This document shows, piece after piece, positions 18,271 to 27,084 of a stretch of DNA of 64,000 bases (within the stretch, counting starts at the first letter, position 1; every line of letters begins with the position of its first letter). The position numbers and the translations under genes are program-made. This stretch comes from Paraflavitalea pollutisoli (GTDB lineage: Bacteria; Bacteroidota; Bacteroidia; Chitinophagales; Chitinophagaceae). The DNA lies in the NCBI RefSeq assembly GCF_029360705.1, contig NZ_JARKMX010000008.1, positions 3,789,479 through 3,853,478 of the forward strand, given 5' to 3'. The notes below the pieces were generated by a model. That model did not search any database and had not been told where the DNA came from. It worked only from the letters and a program-made list of their open reading frames with translations.

Positions 18271-19620
18271 ATGAGAAGATCACTACTGCTCTTGTTATCG
18301 GCTATTGCCACCTATACAGGCGTTGGCCAAACCATTGTTCAGCGCGACCCCGTCATTGAAAAGATGGTGGCAGGCGTGAGCGCCGACAGCCTCAAATCTT
18401 ATATCACCCATCTCGTCGCCTTCGGCACCCGCAATACCCTCAGCACACAAGCCGATCCCAAACGAGGTATCGGAGCTGCCCGTCAATGGGTGCTCGGCAA
18501 ATTCAACCAGTTTGCCCAACAGTCCGGCGGCCGCTTAACCGCCCTCATCGACACCACTACCCTGCCCCCCGATGGCCGCCGGGTCGATGCGCCACTGCTA
18601 CTGGGCAATGTGGTCGCCACCCTGAAAGGCACGGATCCCACCGACAACCGCCTGTTCATCATCAGTGGTCACCTGGATAATATGCGTACCAGCGTGATGG
18701 ACCGTATCGGCGATGCCCCAGGCGCCAATGACGACGGCAGCGGTGTGGCGGCTGTACTGGAATGCGCCCGCATCATGAGCCGTCAATCCTTTCCCGCCAC
18801 CGTCATTTTTATTGCAGTGAGTGGAGAAGAACAAGGATTGCTGGGCGCCAAATTCATGGCCGACAAGCTGAAGAAAGACAACAAGTACATCGAAGCCGTT
18901 TTGAACAATGATATCATGGGCAGCAACAACAGTAGCGAAACCAATATCATCAACAACACGAAGATCCGGGTATTCAGCGAGGGGTTGCCGGCGTATGAGT
19001 TGGACAAAGCAGCCGCCAATATCCGTAACCTCGGCCTCGAAAACGATGGTAAAGCCCGTCAACTGGCCCGTTACGTGAAAGAGACCAGCGAACGCTATGT
19101 CGACAACCTCGAAGTGGTGCTGATCTATAGAAACGATCGTTTTCTGCGGGGTGGCGATCATACCCCCTATGTACAAAATGGCTATGCCGCTGTACGCATT
19201 ACGGAGATGAACGAAAACTTTTACCACCAGCACCAGGATGTACGGGTGGAGAATGGTATACAATACGGCGACCTGCCCGAATTCATGGACTTCGAGTACC
19301 TGCGCAAGAACACCGCCATGAACCTGAGTTCGCTGGCCAACCTCGCCAAATCGCCCGGCATGCCCCAGGAGGTGAAGATAGAAGTACGTAAACTGACCAA
19401 CTATACCATCCTCAACTGGAAAGCCCCTCAATACGGAAAGCCGAAAGGGTACTTTGTATTGATGCGGGAAAGCAACTGGCCTTTCTGGCAGAAGAAGTTC
19501 TATACTACGCAAACGGAGATGCAACTGCCTTACTCGAAGGATAACTATTTCTTTGCTGTACAGGCAGTGGGTGAGGAAGGCAATGAAAGCCTGCCTGTAG
19601 TACCGGGCGTTGGCCGGTAA
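18271..19620 (+). CDS. Exported M28-family zinc aminopeptidase with C-terminal Fn3-like domain
   Basis: 449 residues with a signal peptide (about 1-20, ending GVGQ). The M28 metal ligands and catalytic residues are visible: His134 (SGHLDN), Asp154 (GANDDGSG), Glu186/Glu187 (SGEEQGLLG), Asp214 (NNDIMGSN) and a distal His in FYHQHQD. Residues about 365-449 form a beta-rich fibronectin-III-like domain (KIEVRKLTNYTILNWKAP and onwards). It probably trims peptides in the periplasm or outside the cell. Single gene, preceded by the ABC terminator. Confidence 0.92.
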   Translation: MRRSLLLLLSAIATYTGVGQTIVQRDPVIEKMVAGVSADSLKSYITHLVAFGTRNTLSTQADPKRGIGAARQWVLGKFNQFAQQSGGRLTALIDTTTLPPDGRRVDAPLLLGNVVATLKGTDPTDNRLFIISGHLDNMRTSVMDRIGDAPGANDDGSGVAAVLECARIMSRQSFPATVIFIAVSGEEQGLLGAKFMADKLKKDNKYIEAVLNNDIMGSNNSSETNIINNTKIRVFSEGLPAYELDKAAANIRNLGLENDGKARQLARYVKETSERYVDNLEVVLIYRNDRFLRGGDHTPYVQNGYAAVRITEMNENFYHQHQDVRVENGIQYGDLPEFMDFEYLRKNTAMNLSSLANLAKSPGMPQEVKIEVRKLTNYTILNWKAPQYGKPKGYFVLMRESNWPFWQKKFYTTQTEMQLPYSKDNYFFAVQAVGEEGNESLPVVPGVGR

Positions 19621-19863
19621 GACCATGGCGTCCACGCAGCGCGTTACTGCGAAAAGGTAAGTACCAGGTGAATGCATCGCTGTCCGTACCCGATCAAAGG
19701 CCGGCGATCGAAAACGCTAGAAAGGAAGAACCAGATACCGTGGCAGTCAGCTGATCCCTACAGTTGGTCTGCCACTTCTTTTTATCCCTATGGGGCAGTC
19801 TTTCACCTTGAATACAGCACACTTTTCAGCTGGGTTTGCTTCGAGGCTTCTTCGCCCCTTGTT

Positions 19864-19930
19864 CGGGTCTTCTTCGGGAAATACCGGGGGATTACCAATG
19901 AAAACACGAAGAATTCCCGAAGAAAACCCG
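19864..19930. repeat. Intergenic inverted repeat, 17-bp arms
   Basis: Left arm CGGGTCTTCTTCGGGAA (19864-19880) and right arm TTCCCGAAGAAAACCCG (19914-19930) pair with one mismatch around a 33-base loop. CTTCTTCG is also repeated just upstream (near 19850). It resembles a mobile or REP-like intergenic element, but family membership is unproven. Confidence 0.6.
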
Positions 19931-20162
19931 GCTAAGGCTAAGGATAACCTATCCTTTCGCCAATACAAGGTATTCCGGACGACATTGCACCATTCCGGGT
20001 ACATTACCCCCTACACACATCCGACTTTCGCTGCTCACTGAAGTCACCCTCCCCGCCCCACCAAAAGCTCCCACCGCCAGACTCATCATCCACTAAAAGC
20101 CCATCCGCCAGACCAGACATATTTGTTAAAATCCCGCAATTTTCTCCCTGCATGCAACATTT

Positions 20163-20201
20163 TACGAAAAGCATCGTACATTTAATACGAAGAACATCGT
20201 A
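20163..20201 (+). promoter_or_regulatory. Two tandem TACGA-N6-TCGTA operators
   Basis: TACGA-AAAGCA-TCGTA (20163-20178) and TACGA-AGAACA-TCGTA (20186-20201). The two palindromes are 23 bp centre to centre, about two helical turns, and lie 28-66 bases before the ATG of the coiled-coil gene. The layout is that of a dimeric winged-helix repressor site. BlaI/MecI-type control is one possibility (inference). Confidence 0.6.
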
Positions 20202-20228
20202 TTAGCCATCCCAAACAAACCATTACAG

Positions 20229-21215
20229 ATGAAAATCAACAAGCAACTGCTCAGCTGGAGCATCCCCGCCCTAGGCCTCGCAACTGTCATCACCCTGGTA
20301 GCCTGGAAGCAAGGTCCGCGCCGTGCCGGCACGCCCAACCCGTCTGTACAGGATACCGTGCCTGCACCCAAATCCAAAGCGACCGACAGCAAGGACAAGG
20401 ATTTTGATAAAGAACTCAGACAGCTGGAATCGGCCCGTGAAAAATTGAAAGACATCAACTGGGATGAAATATCCGAAAGCCTGGAAAGCGCACGCTTTCA
20501 GCTCAACAATGCTGATATCAAACGCCAGGTAGACGATGCCCTGAAGCAGGTGGATATGAAAAAGATACAGCTGGATATCGATAAAGCGATGAAAGACATC
20601 GACTTTGAAAAGATCCAATTACAGGTCGATGCTTCGCTGAAAGATATCGACTTCAAGAAGCTTCAACAGGAGATCAACGAATCGATGGACAAGGAAGATT
20701 TTAAAGACCTGCGGGAAGATATCGATAAAGCCGTGAAGGAAGGACTATCCTCGATCGATGCAGCTGATATCCGCAAGCAGCTCGATGCAGCTAAAATAGA
20801 TGTGACGCGGGAGATGAAGAAGACAGACTGGAACAAGGAATTGGCCGACCTGAAAGAGCTCAACTCAGACAAGCTACAGCGGGACCTGGAGAAGGCGCAG
20901 GTCGATTTCGACAAAGCCCTGAAGGAGCTGAAAACCGAAAAGGGCGAATGGCGCAAAGATCTCAAAGGTGCCTGGAAAGACATTGACAAAGCCAAGGCCG
21001 AAATCAAGGGTTACCAGGAAATGATCTATGATATGGAAGCAGCGGGCCTGCTGAGCACCAAAGGCGATTATAGCGTTAAGTTCAACAACGGCGACCTTTT
21101 CATCAACGATAAAGCCCAGTCAAAGGTGACCGCCGATAAGTATAGCAAGTATTTTAGCCATGACAAAACAACGATCCGTAAAGAGAACGGGAAGATGGAT
21201 GTAGATGTTGATTAA
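20229..21215 (+). CDS. Exported or anchored coiled-coil protein with 16-residue repeats, unknown function
   Basis: 328 residues. The N-terminal hydrophobic segment (about 8-27, LLSWSIPALGLATVITLVAW) is a signal anchor; the body is highly charged and helical. Between about residues 95 and 165 at least four 16-residue units of the form DxKKIQxxIDxAMKDI/E follow one another (DMKKIQLDIDKAMKDI, DFEKIQLQVDASLKDI, DFKKLQQEINESMDKE, DFKDLREDIDKAVKEG). The C-terminal part (about 265-328) looks like a small globular domain with YSVKFNNGDLFIND. No known domain was recognised. The gene is alone, behind paired palindromic operators and before a GC-rich hairpin. It is possibly periplasmic and stress-inducible (inference). 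Confidence 0.8.
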   Translation: MKINKQLLSWSIPALGLATVITLVAWKQGPRRAGTPNPSVQDTVPAPKSKATDSKDKDFDKELRQLESAREKLKDINWDEISESLESARFQLNNADIKRQVDDALKQVDMKKIQLDIDKAMKDIDFEKIQLQVDASLKDIDFKKLQQEINESMDKEDFKDLREDIDKAVKEGLSSIDAADIRKQLDAAKIDVTREMKKTDWNKELADLKELNSDKLQRDLEKAQVDFDKALKELKTEKGEWRKDLKGAWKDIDKAKAEIKGYQEMIYDMEAAGLLSTKGDYSVKFNNGDLFINDKAQSKVTADKYSKYFSHDKTTIRKENGKMDVDVD

Positions 21216-21241
21216 GTTAGCCACTCTCCTACCGGATCAAC

Positions 21242-21275
21242 CCACGGGGCCGCTGCGCGGCCCCGTGGTCGTTTT
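21242..21275 (+). terminator. GC-rich hairpin terminator after the coiled-coil gene
   Basis: A 12-bp stem CCACGGGGCCGC/GCGGCCCCGTGG with a 3-base loop, followed by TCGTTTT. It lies 26 bases after the stop codon. The U-run is short. Confidence 0.7.
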
Positions 21276-21363
21276 AGGCTATCCGCTTCAACCCATTTCG
21301 CCAGGCTTCCGAAAATGCTCAACTGGTGTGGTTGCTGCCTGCCAATAGCCAGCAACAGCTTGC

Positions 21364-21521
21364 AAGGTCGCACTGAGTAGTACTGAAGGTCGCACTGCAC
21401 TGGCCTACACAGTGCTACATAGCCTGTATGCCGGTGCTACCAAGCTAGCTATTACAGGCTGTTTATGAGCTAGTTACGTACAGTTTAACGGCCAATATGG
21501 GCAAATACCCAGTGCGACCTT
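21364..21521. repeat. Repeated 12-mer AAGGTCGCACTG with 11-bp periodic context
   Basis: AAGGTCGCACTG occurs at 21364-21375 and 21386-21397 (22 bp apart) and in inverted form at 21510-21521. Between them the dinucleotide GC recurs on one 11-bp register (21370, 21392, 21403, 21414, 21436, 21458, 21469, 21491). Intergenic between two convergent genes. Confidence 0.6.
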
Positions 21522-21582
21522 GGCTCTGCACACCCACAACCGCTTAGCAACAAATGGGTTACAAGTCAGCTTCATTTGCGCA

Positions 21583-21617
21583 CAAAAAAACCGGTCACGC
21601 CAGGGGCGCGACCGGTT
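21583..21617 (-). terminator. Intrinsic terminator of the carboxypeptidase-regulatory-like gene
   Basis: On the minus strand AACCGGTCGCGCC pairs with GGCGTGACCGGTT, followed by TTTTTTTG. It begins 25 bases after the stop at 21642. Confidence 0.82.
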
Positions 21618-21641
21618 ACTATCTTGTAGTGAGATTGGTTA

Positions 21642-22061
21642 TTATTCTCCATCCATCATCCGCAACGGATGAAAGGTATCGCTCTCATCATCCGGTCCGT
21701 CATTGCTCATGTCGAAGCTCAATTTGAGGGGAACGCCTTCTTTCAGCGTAACACCTTCCTTCCGGAAAGTCTTGTACCCCTTCTTTTCGAGGATGATGAT
21801 CAGTTCGCCGGCGGGCATTTGGGGAACCTTGAAATTGCCGGTGGCATCGGTAATAAACTCTTGTTTGTCTTTGGATTGTTGGCCTTTTCCGGAGATGGAA
21901 ACAGTAACACCCTGAACCGGTTTCTTGCTACCTGTCTCGGAAACAAATCCAGAGATGGCTGGCTCGGGTTTTCCACGGCCTTCGTTGTTATCAGTAGCCT
22001 TGGCAATCAAGGCAAGAGGAAGCATTGCTGCAAGCAATAGAAGTTGTTTCGTTCCTCTCAT
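21642..22061 (-). CDS. Exported single-domain carboxypeptidase-regulatory-like protein
   Basis: 139 residues from the ATG at 22059-22061; the start gives a signal peptide (MRGTKQLLLLAAMLPLALIAKA), unlike the ORF start 14 codons upstream. Residues about 35-115 (ISGFVSETGSKKPVQGVTVSI ... GNFKVPQMPAGELIIILEKKGYKTF) form one CarboxypepD_reg-like Ig domain, normally found at the N-terminus of SusC/TonB receptors but free-standing here. The C-terminus is acidic (SNDGPDDESDTF). Probably periplasmic; partner unknown. Confidence 0.8.
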   Translation of the reverse strand: MRGTKQLLLLAAMLPLALIAKATDNNEGRGKPEPAISGFVSETGSKKPVQGVTVSISGKGQQSKDKQEFITDATGNFKVPQMPAGELIIILEKKGYKTFRKEGVTLKEGVPLKLSFDMSNDGPDDESDTFHPLRMMDGE

Positions 22062-22235
22062 ACACTTAGCGTTTAAAAGGTTGTGTAGTTTGGTTGCGGC
22101 CACTCATCACGGGGTCTGTATGCCTCACGCTGTAAAAGACACGCGGTCCATTAAGAATGTTGCATATTTGACCAGAAAGTTACTTAAACTTCGGCACTCT
22201 CCCGCATCAGGCGTGGATTTTAATCAAACAACTTA

Positions 22236-23234
22236 TCAAGATTCGCCCAGGTCGATCTCCGTATTGTCGCCGATGTTGAGGCTTCGGCTTTCCCCCTTTA
22301 CTTCGGTATCGCTGCCGATCAGTGAGGTAGTGAGCACGATGTCATACAGATCGGCAAAGGAGCCGATGATCGAATCTTTGATGATGGAGTAGTTAATGGT
22401 GGTTTTTTCACCAATGGTGACATTGGGACCAATAATGGAGTTTTTTATATTACACCCCTTTGCAATACTTACGGGCGGTATAATGATCGTGTTATCGAGA
22501 TTGAGCTCGGGGGCAATGACACCGCCAAACTTCTTGAGCAGGGTGGCGTTCGACTCGAGCAGGGTTTCCTTCCGGCCGCAATCGAACCAGTTCTGCACTT
22601 TAAAAGGCTGGATCCTGGCCCCTTGCTGTATCATACACTCAAGGGCATCGGTGATGCTGAACTCACCCCGGCTCATAACCTGGTTGCGTATATTGTTGTC
22701 GAGGCAGTTGAACAGCAGGTTCGATTCCTTGATGCGGTAGATACCCACCAGCGCCATATTCGACTTTGGAATCTGCGGTTTTTCCACCACCCGGCTGATA
22801 AACCCATCTTCACCCATTTCCACCACACCAAAATTGCGTGGATCATCTACCCGCTTAACGCCCAATGCCGAACCAGGCATATCCAGAAACGCTTTGACGT
22901 CGTATTCGGCGATGGTATCACCCAATACGATGAACATCTCATCATCGGCAACGATATTGCGTGTAAGCTGTATCGCGTGCCCAATGCCATGCCGTTCACT
23001 CTGGTATACGAAATGCGCCTGTAGTCCGGGATATTTCTCCTTGACGTAATCCTGTATCTTCTCACCGAGATAGCCGACAATGAAAATGAATTCATTGATG
23101 CCGGCCTCTTTCAACTGATCAACAATTATGCTCAGAATTGTTTTGCCCGCGAGAGGGATCAGTGCCTTGGGTTGTGTATAAGTATGGGGACGTAACTTGG
23201 TTCCTGCACCAGCTACGGGAATGATCGCTTTCAT
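22236..23234 (-). CDS. Sugar-phosphate nucleotidyltransferase with left-handed beta-helix tail
   Basis: 332 residues. The N-terminal nucleotidyltransferase domain has the signature [11 protein letters not shown] ... PKALIP (about 8-27), where the usual Arg of GTRL is Lys, and metal-site Asp in VLGDT (about 105). The C-terminal hexapeptide repeats ([22 protein letters not shown] and onwards, about 245-325) form a left-handed beta-helix. The family makes NDP-sugars (UDP-glucose, dTDP-glucose or GDP-mannose type) for cell-surface glycans; the exact nucleotide cannot be told. Transcribed divergently from glyA, no glycan cluster nearby. Confidence 0.88.
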   Translation of the reverse strand: MKAIIPVAGAGTKLRPHTYTQPKALIPLAGKTILSIIVDQLKEAGINEFIFIVGYLGEKIQDYVKEKYPGLQAHFVYQSERHGIGHAIQLTRNIVADDEMFIVLGDTIAEYDVKAFLDMPGSALGVKRVDDPRNFGVVEMGEDGFISRVVEKPQIPKSNMALVGIYRIKESNLLFNCLDNNIRNQVMSRGEFSITDALECMIQQGARIQPFKVQNWFDCGRKETLLESNATLLKKFGGVIAPELNLDNTIIIPPVSIAKGCNIKNSIIGPNVTIGEKTTINYSIIKDSIIGSFADLYDIVLTTSLIGSDTEVKGESRSLNIGDNTEIDLGES

Positions 23235-23391
23235 TGAAAAACAAGTAGTTTGTTTTTATGAAGCCGTGAAAATAGGGAAAATTATTCGTACGGGTATTTT
23301 TGTGATAAGTCGCTTGACAATTAGCATGGTATTTACTTATTCCGGCAAATTTTATCCACATCGCAGACTAGCGCATTTATTCGTTTTAACC

Positions 23392-23399
23392 TACTTTTG
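23392..23399 (+). promoter_or_regulatory. Predicted -7 element immediately before glyA
   Basis: TACTTTTG matches TAnnTTTG; no clear TTG lies 19 bp upstream. The element ends 4 bases before the glyA ATG, so transcription from it would start at or next to the start codon (leaderless mRNA). Confidence 0.35.
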
Positions 23400-23403
23400 C
23401 GCC

Positions 23404-24684
23404 ATGCAAAAAGATACCTTAGTTTTTGACCTCATCAATCAGGAGCTTGATCGTCAACGCCATGGCATAGAGCTCATCGCCTCCGAGAATTTTACCTCCC
23501 TGCAGGTAATGCAGGCAATGGGAACTGTAGCAACCAACAAATACGCAGAAGGTTACCCCGGTAAGCGTTATTATGGCGGTTGTGAGATCGTGGACCAGAT
23601 CGAGCAACTGGCTATTGACCGTTTGAAGCAGATCTTTAACGCCAGCTGGGCGAATGTGCAGCCGCACAGTGGTGCACAGGCTAACGCAGCTGTATTTTTA
23701 GCTTGTCTGAAACCCGGCGACAAGATCCTGGGTCTCGACCTGAGCATGGGTGGTCACCTGACTCACGGCAGCCCTGCCAACTTCAGCGGCAAAAACTATG
23801 TCGCCCTTCACTATGGTGTGAAGAAAGAAACCGGCCTCGTAGATTACGAGCAACTGGAATCGATTGCCCGCGCCGAGAAACCTAAAATGATCGTATGTGG
23901 AGCTTCTGCCTACAGCCGCGATTGGGATTACGCCCGTATCCGTGCTGTAGCCGATGAAATTGGCGCCATCATTCTCGCCGATATCGCGCACCCTGCTGGT
24001 CTGATCGCTAAAGGATTACTCAACGATCCTTTCGATCATTGCCACATCGTTACTTCTACTACCCATAAAACATTGCGTGGACCCCGTGGTGGTATCATCA
24101 TGGTGCGTCACGACTTCGAAAACCCCTGGGGAATCAAAGATCCCAAAGGCAATACCCGTACCATCACCCAGCTGCTTGACCTGGCCGTATTCCCCGGTAT
24201 ACAAGGTGGTCCGCTGGAACACGTGATCGCTGCCAAAGCCATCGCTTTCGGAGAGACCCTCAGCGACAGCTTCCTGACCTACGGCAAACAGATCCTGGCC
24301 AACGCACAGGCGATGGCCACTTCACTGGTGAACCGCGGTTATGACCTCATCAGCCAGGGCACCGACAACCACCTGATGCTGATCGACCTGCGCAACAAGA
24401 ACATCACCGGTAAGAAAGCACAGGAAACGCTCGACAAAGCACATATCACCCTCAATAAGAATGCTGTTCCATTCGACGACAAAAGTCCGTTCGTGACCAG
24501 CGGTATCCGTGTGGGTGTACCTGCTGTAACTACACGAGGTATGAAGGAAGCCGATATGGAAACGATCGTTGCCATGATCGACAAGGTATTGACCCACGCC
24601 GACGACGAAGCCGTGATCAAGGCAGTCAAAGGCGATGTACAAGCCTTTATGAAGCAGTTCCCCCTGTATCCCGAGTTAGGATAA
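23404..24684 (+). CDS. glyA: Serine hydroxymethyltransferase
   Basis: 426 residues from the ATG at 23404, the usual family length. A longer in-frame ORF starts at 23197, but its extra 69 residues overlap the neighbour's start and show no homology. PLP-dependent interconversion of serine and glycine with tetrahydrofolate, cytoplasmic homodimer. The PLP lysine is Lys222 in [14 protein letters not shown]. Also visible are the folate/PLP motifs [20 protein letters not shown] and HSGAQAN. Ends before a terminator at 24742, monocistronic. Confidence 0.97.
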   Translation: MQKDTLVFDLINQELDRQRHGIELIASENFTSLQVMQAMGTVATNKYAEGYPGKRYYGGCEIVDQIEQLAIDRLKQIFNASWANVQPHSGAQANAAVFLACLKPGDKILGLDLSMGGHLTHGSPANFSGKNYVALHYGVKKETGLVDYEQLESIARAEKPKMIVCGASAYSRDWDYARIRAVADEIGAIILADIAHPAGLIAKGLLNDPFDHCHIVTSTTHKTLRGPRGGIIMVRHDFENPWGIKDPKGNTRTITQLLDLAVFPGIQGGPLEHVIAAKAIAFGETLSDSFLTYGKQILANAQAMATSLVNRGYDLISQGTDNHLMLIDLRNKNITGKKAQETLDKAHITLNKNAVPFDDKSPFVTSGIRVGVPAVTTRGMKEADMETIVAMIDKVLTHADDEAVIKAVKGDVQAFMKQFPLYPELG

Positions 24685-24741
24685 CCAACTGGCCAACGGC
24701 CAACAAACATACGAGCCGGTTCACTACCAGGCTATTACAAG

Positions 24742-24774
24742 AAGAGGCTGTCTCCCCGGGCAGCCTCTTTTTAT
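24742..24774 (+). terminator. Intrinsic terminator of glyA
   Basis: Stem AGAGGCTG/CAGCCTCT (24743-24750 with 24761-24768) followed by TTTTTATT. Confidence 0.85.
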
Positions 24775-24840
24775 TGAGGTAGCTGATGGAGATTGTAATA
24801 AACGAATATCTTTATCGACTAATGAATTAAACAATCAACT

Positions 24841-25029
24841 ATGTTCACTTTTGGCTTCGGCTTGTTTGGCTTATTATGCCTCATTCTTTGGATCTGGGCA
24901 CTGGTTGACATCGTCAATGCTCGCTTCCGGGATGATATTACGAAGATCGTATGGGTACTCATTGTGATCTTTATTCCTTTTGTAGGCACCATCCTATACT
25001 ACCTGATCGGCAGACAGCAAAAACTGTAG
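24841..25029 (+). CDS. Small PLDc_N-type membrane protein
   Basis: 62 residues, two transmembrane helices (about 3-23 and 38-57) with a short DIVNARFRDD loop. The pattern (LWIWALVDIV ... KIVWVLIVIFIPFVGTILYYLIGR) is the phospholipase D N-terminal transmembrane domain (PLDc_N) found as free-standing small proteins in Bacteroidota. No catalytic domain follows, so enzymatic activity is not expected. Function unknown. Confidence 0.85.
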   Translation: MFTFGFGLFGLLCLILWIWALVDIVNARFRDDITKIVWVLIVIFIPFVGTILYYLIGRQQKL

Positions 25030-25110
25030 CCTTCAATGGCAGCATGGGCTGCAGGTTTCGCCCCGGCTATTGCCACGCGCTGGCCGTGTCCCGTTGTTCC
25101 ACTTCCAACT

Positions 25111-25821
25111 TCATACATTTACTACCTTCAGAAATCCCTGTTTGTAACTTCTGCCGAGTGGCAGTTCCTGTCCCTCGATGTGGATGAGGTCATTGTTATA
25201 ACCCGATATCCGGTCGATGGCGATGATATAGGATTTGTGTATACGCAGAAATTTGTTCTCGGGTAGCTTTTCCTCCATATAACTCAGGCGCTGGTAGGTA
25301 ATGAGGGCCTTGTCGGTCGTTACAATCTTTACATAATCCTTGATGCTTTCGATGTACACGATATCCTTCAGGTACACCTTCTTCACCTGCTTATTGACCT
25401 TGAAATACATATACGCCTGCTCAAATGCATCGACTGCTTTTTCAGGTGTATCGGCTTGTCGCAACAGATTATATTGGTTGTATTTGGCAATCGCCTTCAG
25501 GAACCGCTCGAAAGATACCGGCTTTACCAGGTAATCCAGCACATCGAGATCGAAACCATCAGCCGCAAACTCACGGTAAGCAGTAGTGATGATGATCCTG
25601 GGCCGGTCGTGCAGGGCACGTATCAGATCAAGCCCCGTCATCTTGGGCATCTGTATATCGAGAAAAAGCAAATCGATCTTTGTCTTCTGCAGCCAACCAA
25701 ATGCTTCGATGGCATTGTTGCACCGGGCCACGATCTCCAGATCGCCTACCCGTTCGATGTATGCCGACATCAGGTCTACCGCAGGCGGTTCATCATCCAC
25801 CAACAAGCACTTGATCTTCAT
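25111..25821 (-). CDS. LytTR-family response regulator
   Basis: 236 residues. N-terminal receiver domain with the acidic pocket DDEPP (9-13), phosphoacceptor Asp55 (LFLDIQMP) and Lys in LVKPV. A C-terminal LytTR DNA-binding domain (about 135-236, YFKVNKQVKKVYLKDIVYIES ... FLRIHKSYII) follows. Its start overlaps the end of the sensor kinase gene by 29 bases, so the pair is translationally coupled. Regulates unknown targets on phosphorylation by the partner kinase. Confidence 0.95.
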   Translation of the reverse strand: MKIKCLLVDDEPPAVDLMSAYIERVGDLEIVARCNNAIEAFGWLQKTKIDLLFLDIQMPKMTGLDLIRALHDRPRIIITTAYREFAADGFDLDVLDYLVKPVSFERFLKAIAKYNQYNLLRQADTPEKAVDAFEQAYMYFKVNKQVKKVYLKDIVYIESIKDYVKIVTTDKALITYQRLSYMEEKLPENKFLRIHKSYIIAIDRISGYNNDLIHIEGQELPLGRSYKQGFLKVVNV

Positions 25822-26842
25822 GAGCTATCATTTTAATTTTGAGCACGGCCAGGTAACTCTGTTCATCTTCCATACATTTTAATTCATAACTGGCAGGATA
25901 CAGGATCTCCAACCGCTGCCGCACATTTTCCAAACCAATGCCGTTGTGTGTACCATTGCTTCTGGCGCTGCAGGGTTTGCTGTTCTCGGCTTTGATGATG
26001 AGCCAGTCGTCTTTGTACAATACATCCAGCCTGATCCAGCATTCATCGATCTCATTGCTGGCCCCATGTTTAAAGCAGTTTTCTACGATGGGTAACAACA
26101 GAAAGGGAGCAATGCTGATTTGCCCAATGTCATTGAGCACATTGACCGATATATCCAGTCGTTCACCATACCTGATCTTCTCGAGCTCGATATAGTTCCT
26201 GATGTATTCCAGTTCCTGCTCCAGCGATATCTTGGCCCGTCGGCTATCGTACAACGAATAACTCAGCAATGACGACAGCCGGTAGATGAGGTCGGGTGTC
26301 TTGGGACTGTTTTGCGTAGACAACGAATAGATGTTGTTGAGGGTATTGAAGATGAAATGCGGCTGTACCTGCGATTTCAGTAATTCCAGCTGTACTTCTG
26401 CTTTGTCTTTTTGCAGGGTTTGTGCAATTTGTTGCTGCTCGTACCAGGCCTGCAGGAAATAGAACATGGCGTTGAGACCAACGACCAGGTAGGTGGCTGC
26501 GATCTCGAATATGATCTTGGGCGGGAAAAGAAAGGCTTGGCTAACCCTCCATTCGGGTGGGTAGATGACAAAATAGTTGATGGCTCGCCGGGCAATACCA
26601 AAAAAGAGGATGCTGCTCACCAGCCCTATATAGAACTCCACCTTCTTTCCTTTGGAATAAAACTGCTTGATCAAGACAAAAATGGTGAATAGGGTGGCAC
26701 CAATGAGCAGGGGCAGCAGCAGCGTCGACTGAATGAGGTGAAACTTATAGTTGCTGTCGTAGGCAGCATTGGCAAGCCACTCGTAGAGGAACCAGCAGGT
26801 CCAGAAAATGAGGTTGGTGCGTAGAAGTTTATTTTTAAACAT
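25793..26842 (-). CDS. LytS/YehU-type membrane sensor histidine kinase
   Basis: 349 residues with about four transmembrane helices in the first 135 residues (LIFWTCWFLYEWLA; LLLPLLIGATLFTIFVLI; YIGLVSSILFFGIA; FEIAATYLVVGLNAMFYF). A short coiled linker and the His_kinase domain follow, with phosphoacceptor His162 in QVQPHFIFNTLNN. The ATP-lid domain carries LLLPIVENCFKHG and NGIGLENVRQRL. It has no periplasmic sensor domain, so it may sense membrane or intramembrane signals. First gene of the two-component operon. Confidence 0.94.
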   Translation of the reverse strand: MFKNKLLRTNLIFWTCWFLYEWLANAAYDSNYKFHLIQSTLLLPLLIGATLFTIFVLIKQFYSKGKKVEFYIGLVSSILFFGIARRAINYFVIYPPEWRVSQAFLFPPKIIFEIAATYLVVGLNAMFYFLQAWYEQQQIAQTLQKDKAEVQLELLKSQVQPHFIFNTLNNIYSLSTQNSPKTPDLIYRLSSLLSYSLYDSRRAKISLEQELEYIRNYIELEKIRYGERLDISVNVLNDIGQISIAPFLLLPIVENCFKHGASNEIDECWIRLDVLYKDDWLIIKAENSKPCSARSNGTHNGIGLENVRQRLEILYPASYELKCMEDEQSYLAVLKIKMIAHEDQVLVGG

Positions 26843-27084
26843 ATCCCATGTTGCAGTATTAAAGTTACCAAATTGTCAAGGAGGGTGCCGCATATTTCGA
26901 CAAACGGCGTACATCGAGCAATTGAACAGGAACCAGTTTGCTGTCGGCTACCAGTGTCATACATCTAAAACCGGGCGGATATTGTTAAATCATGTGTTTA
27001 CTTTATCATGAGCACGCGATTACAGGCTGAGAGCTGTAACATATGCGAGCAGAACGCGTCACTTTGACAATAAAAAGTATAGCC

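Larger units (their letters stand above)
19621..20228. other. 608-bp intergenic region with an inverted repeat and paired palindromes
   Basis: No credible gene. It contains a long imperfect inverted repeat (19864-19930, listed separately) and two TACGA palindromes (20163-20201, listed separately). Three overlapping ORFs of 83-87 codons exist on both strands across the inverted repeat, but none has a start context, signal or recognised domain. Confidence 0.5.

Noticed and set aside
18598-19677. 359-codon minus-strand ORF over the M28 peptidase
   Set aside because: Antisense shadow of a gene with complete zinc-ligand motifs.
19672-20041. Overlapping 83-87 codon ORFs over the intergenic inverted repeat
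   Set aside because: Open on both strands at once because of the repeat; no signal, domain or promoter.
23197-23403. 69-codon N-terminal extension of glyA
   Set aside because: It overlaps the start of the divergent nucleotidyltransferase gene and the promoter; GlyA homology begins at the ATG at 23404.
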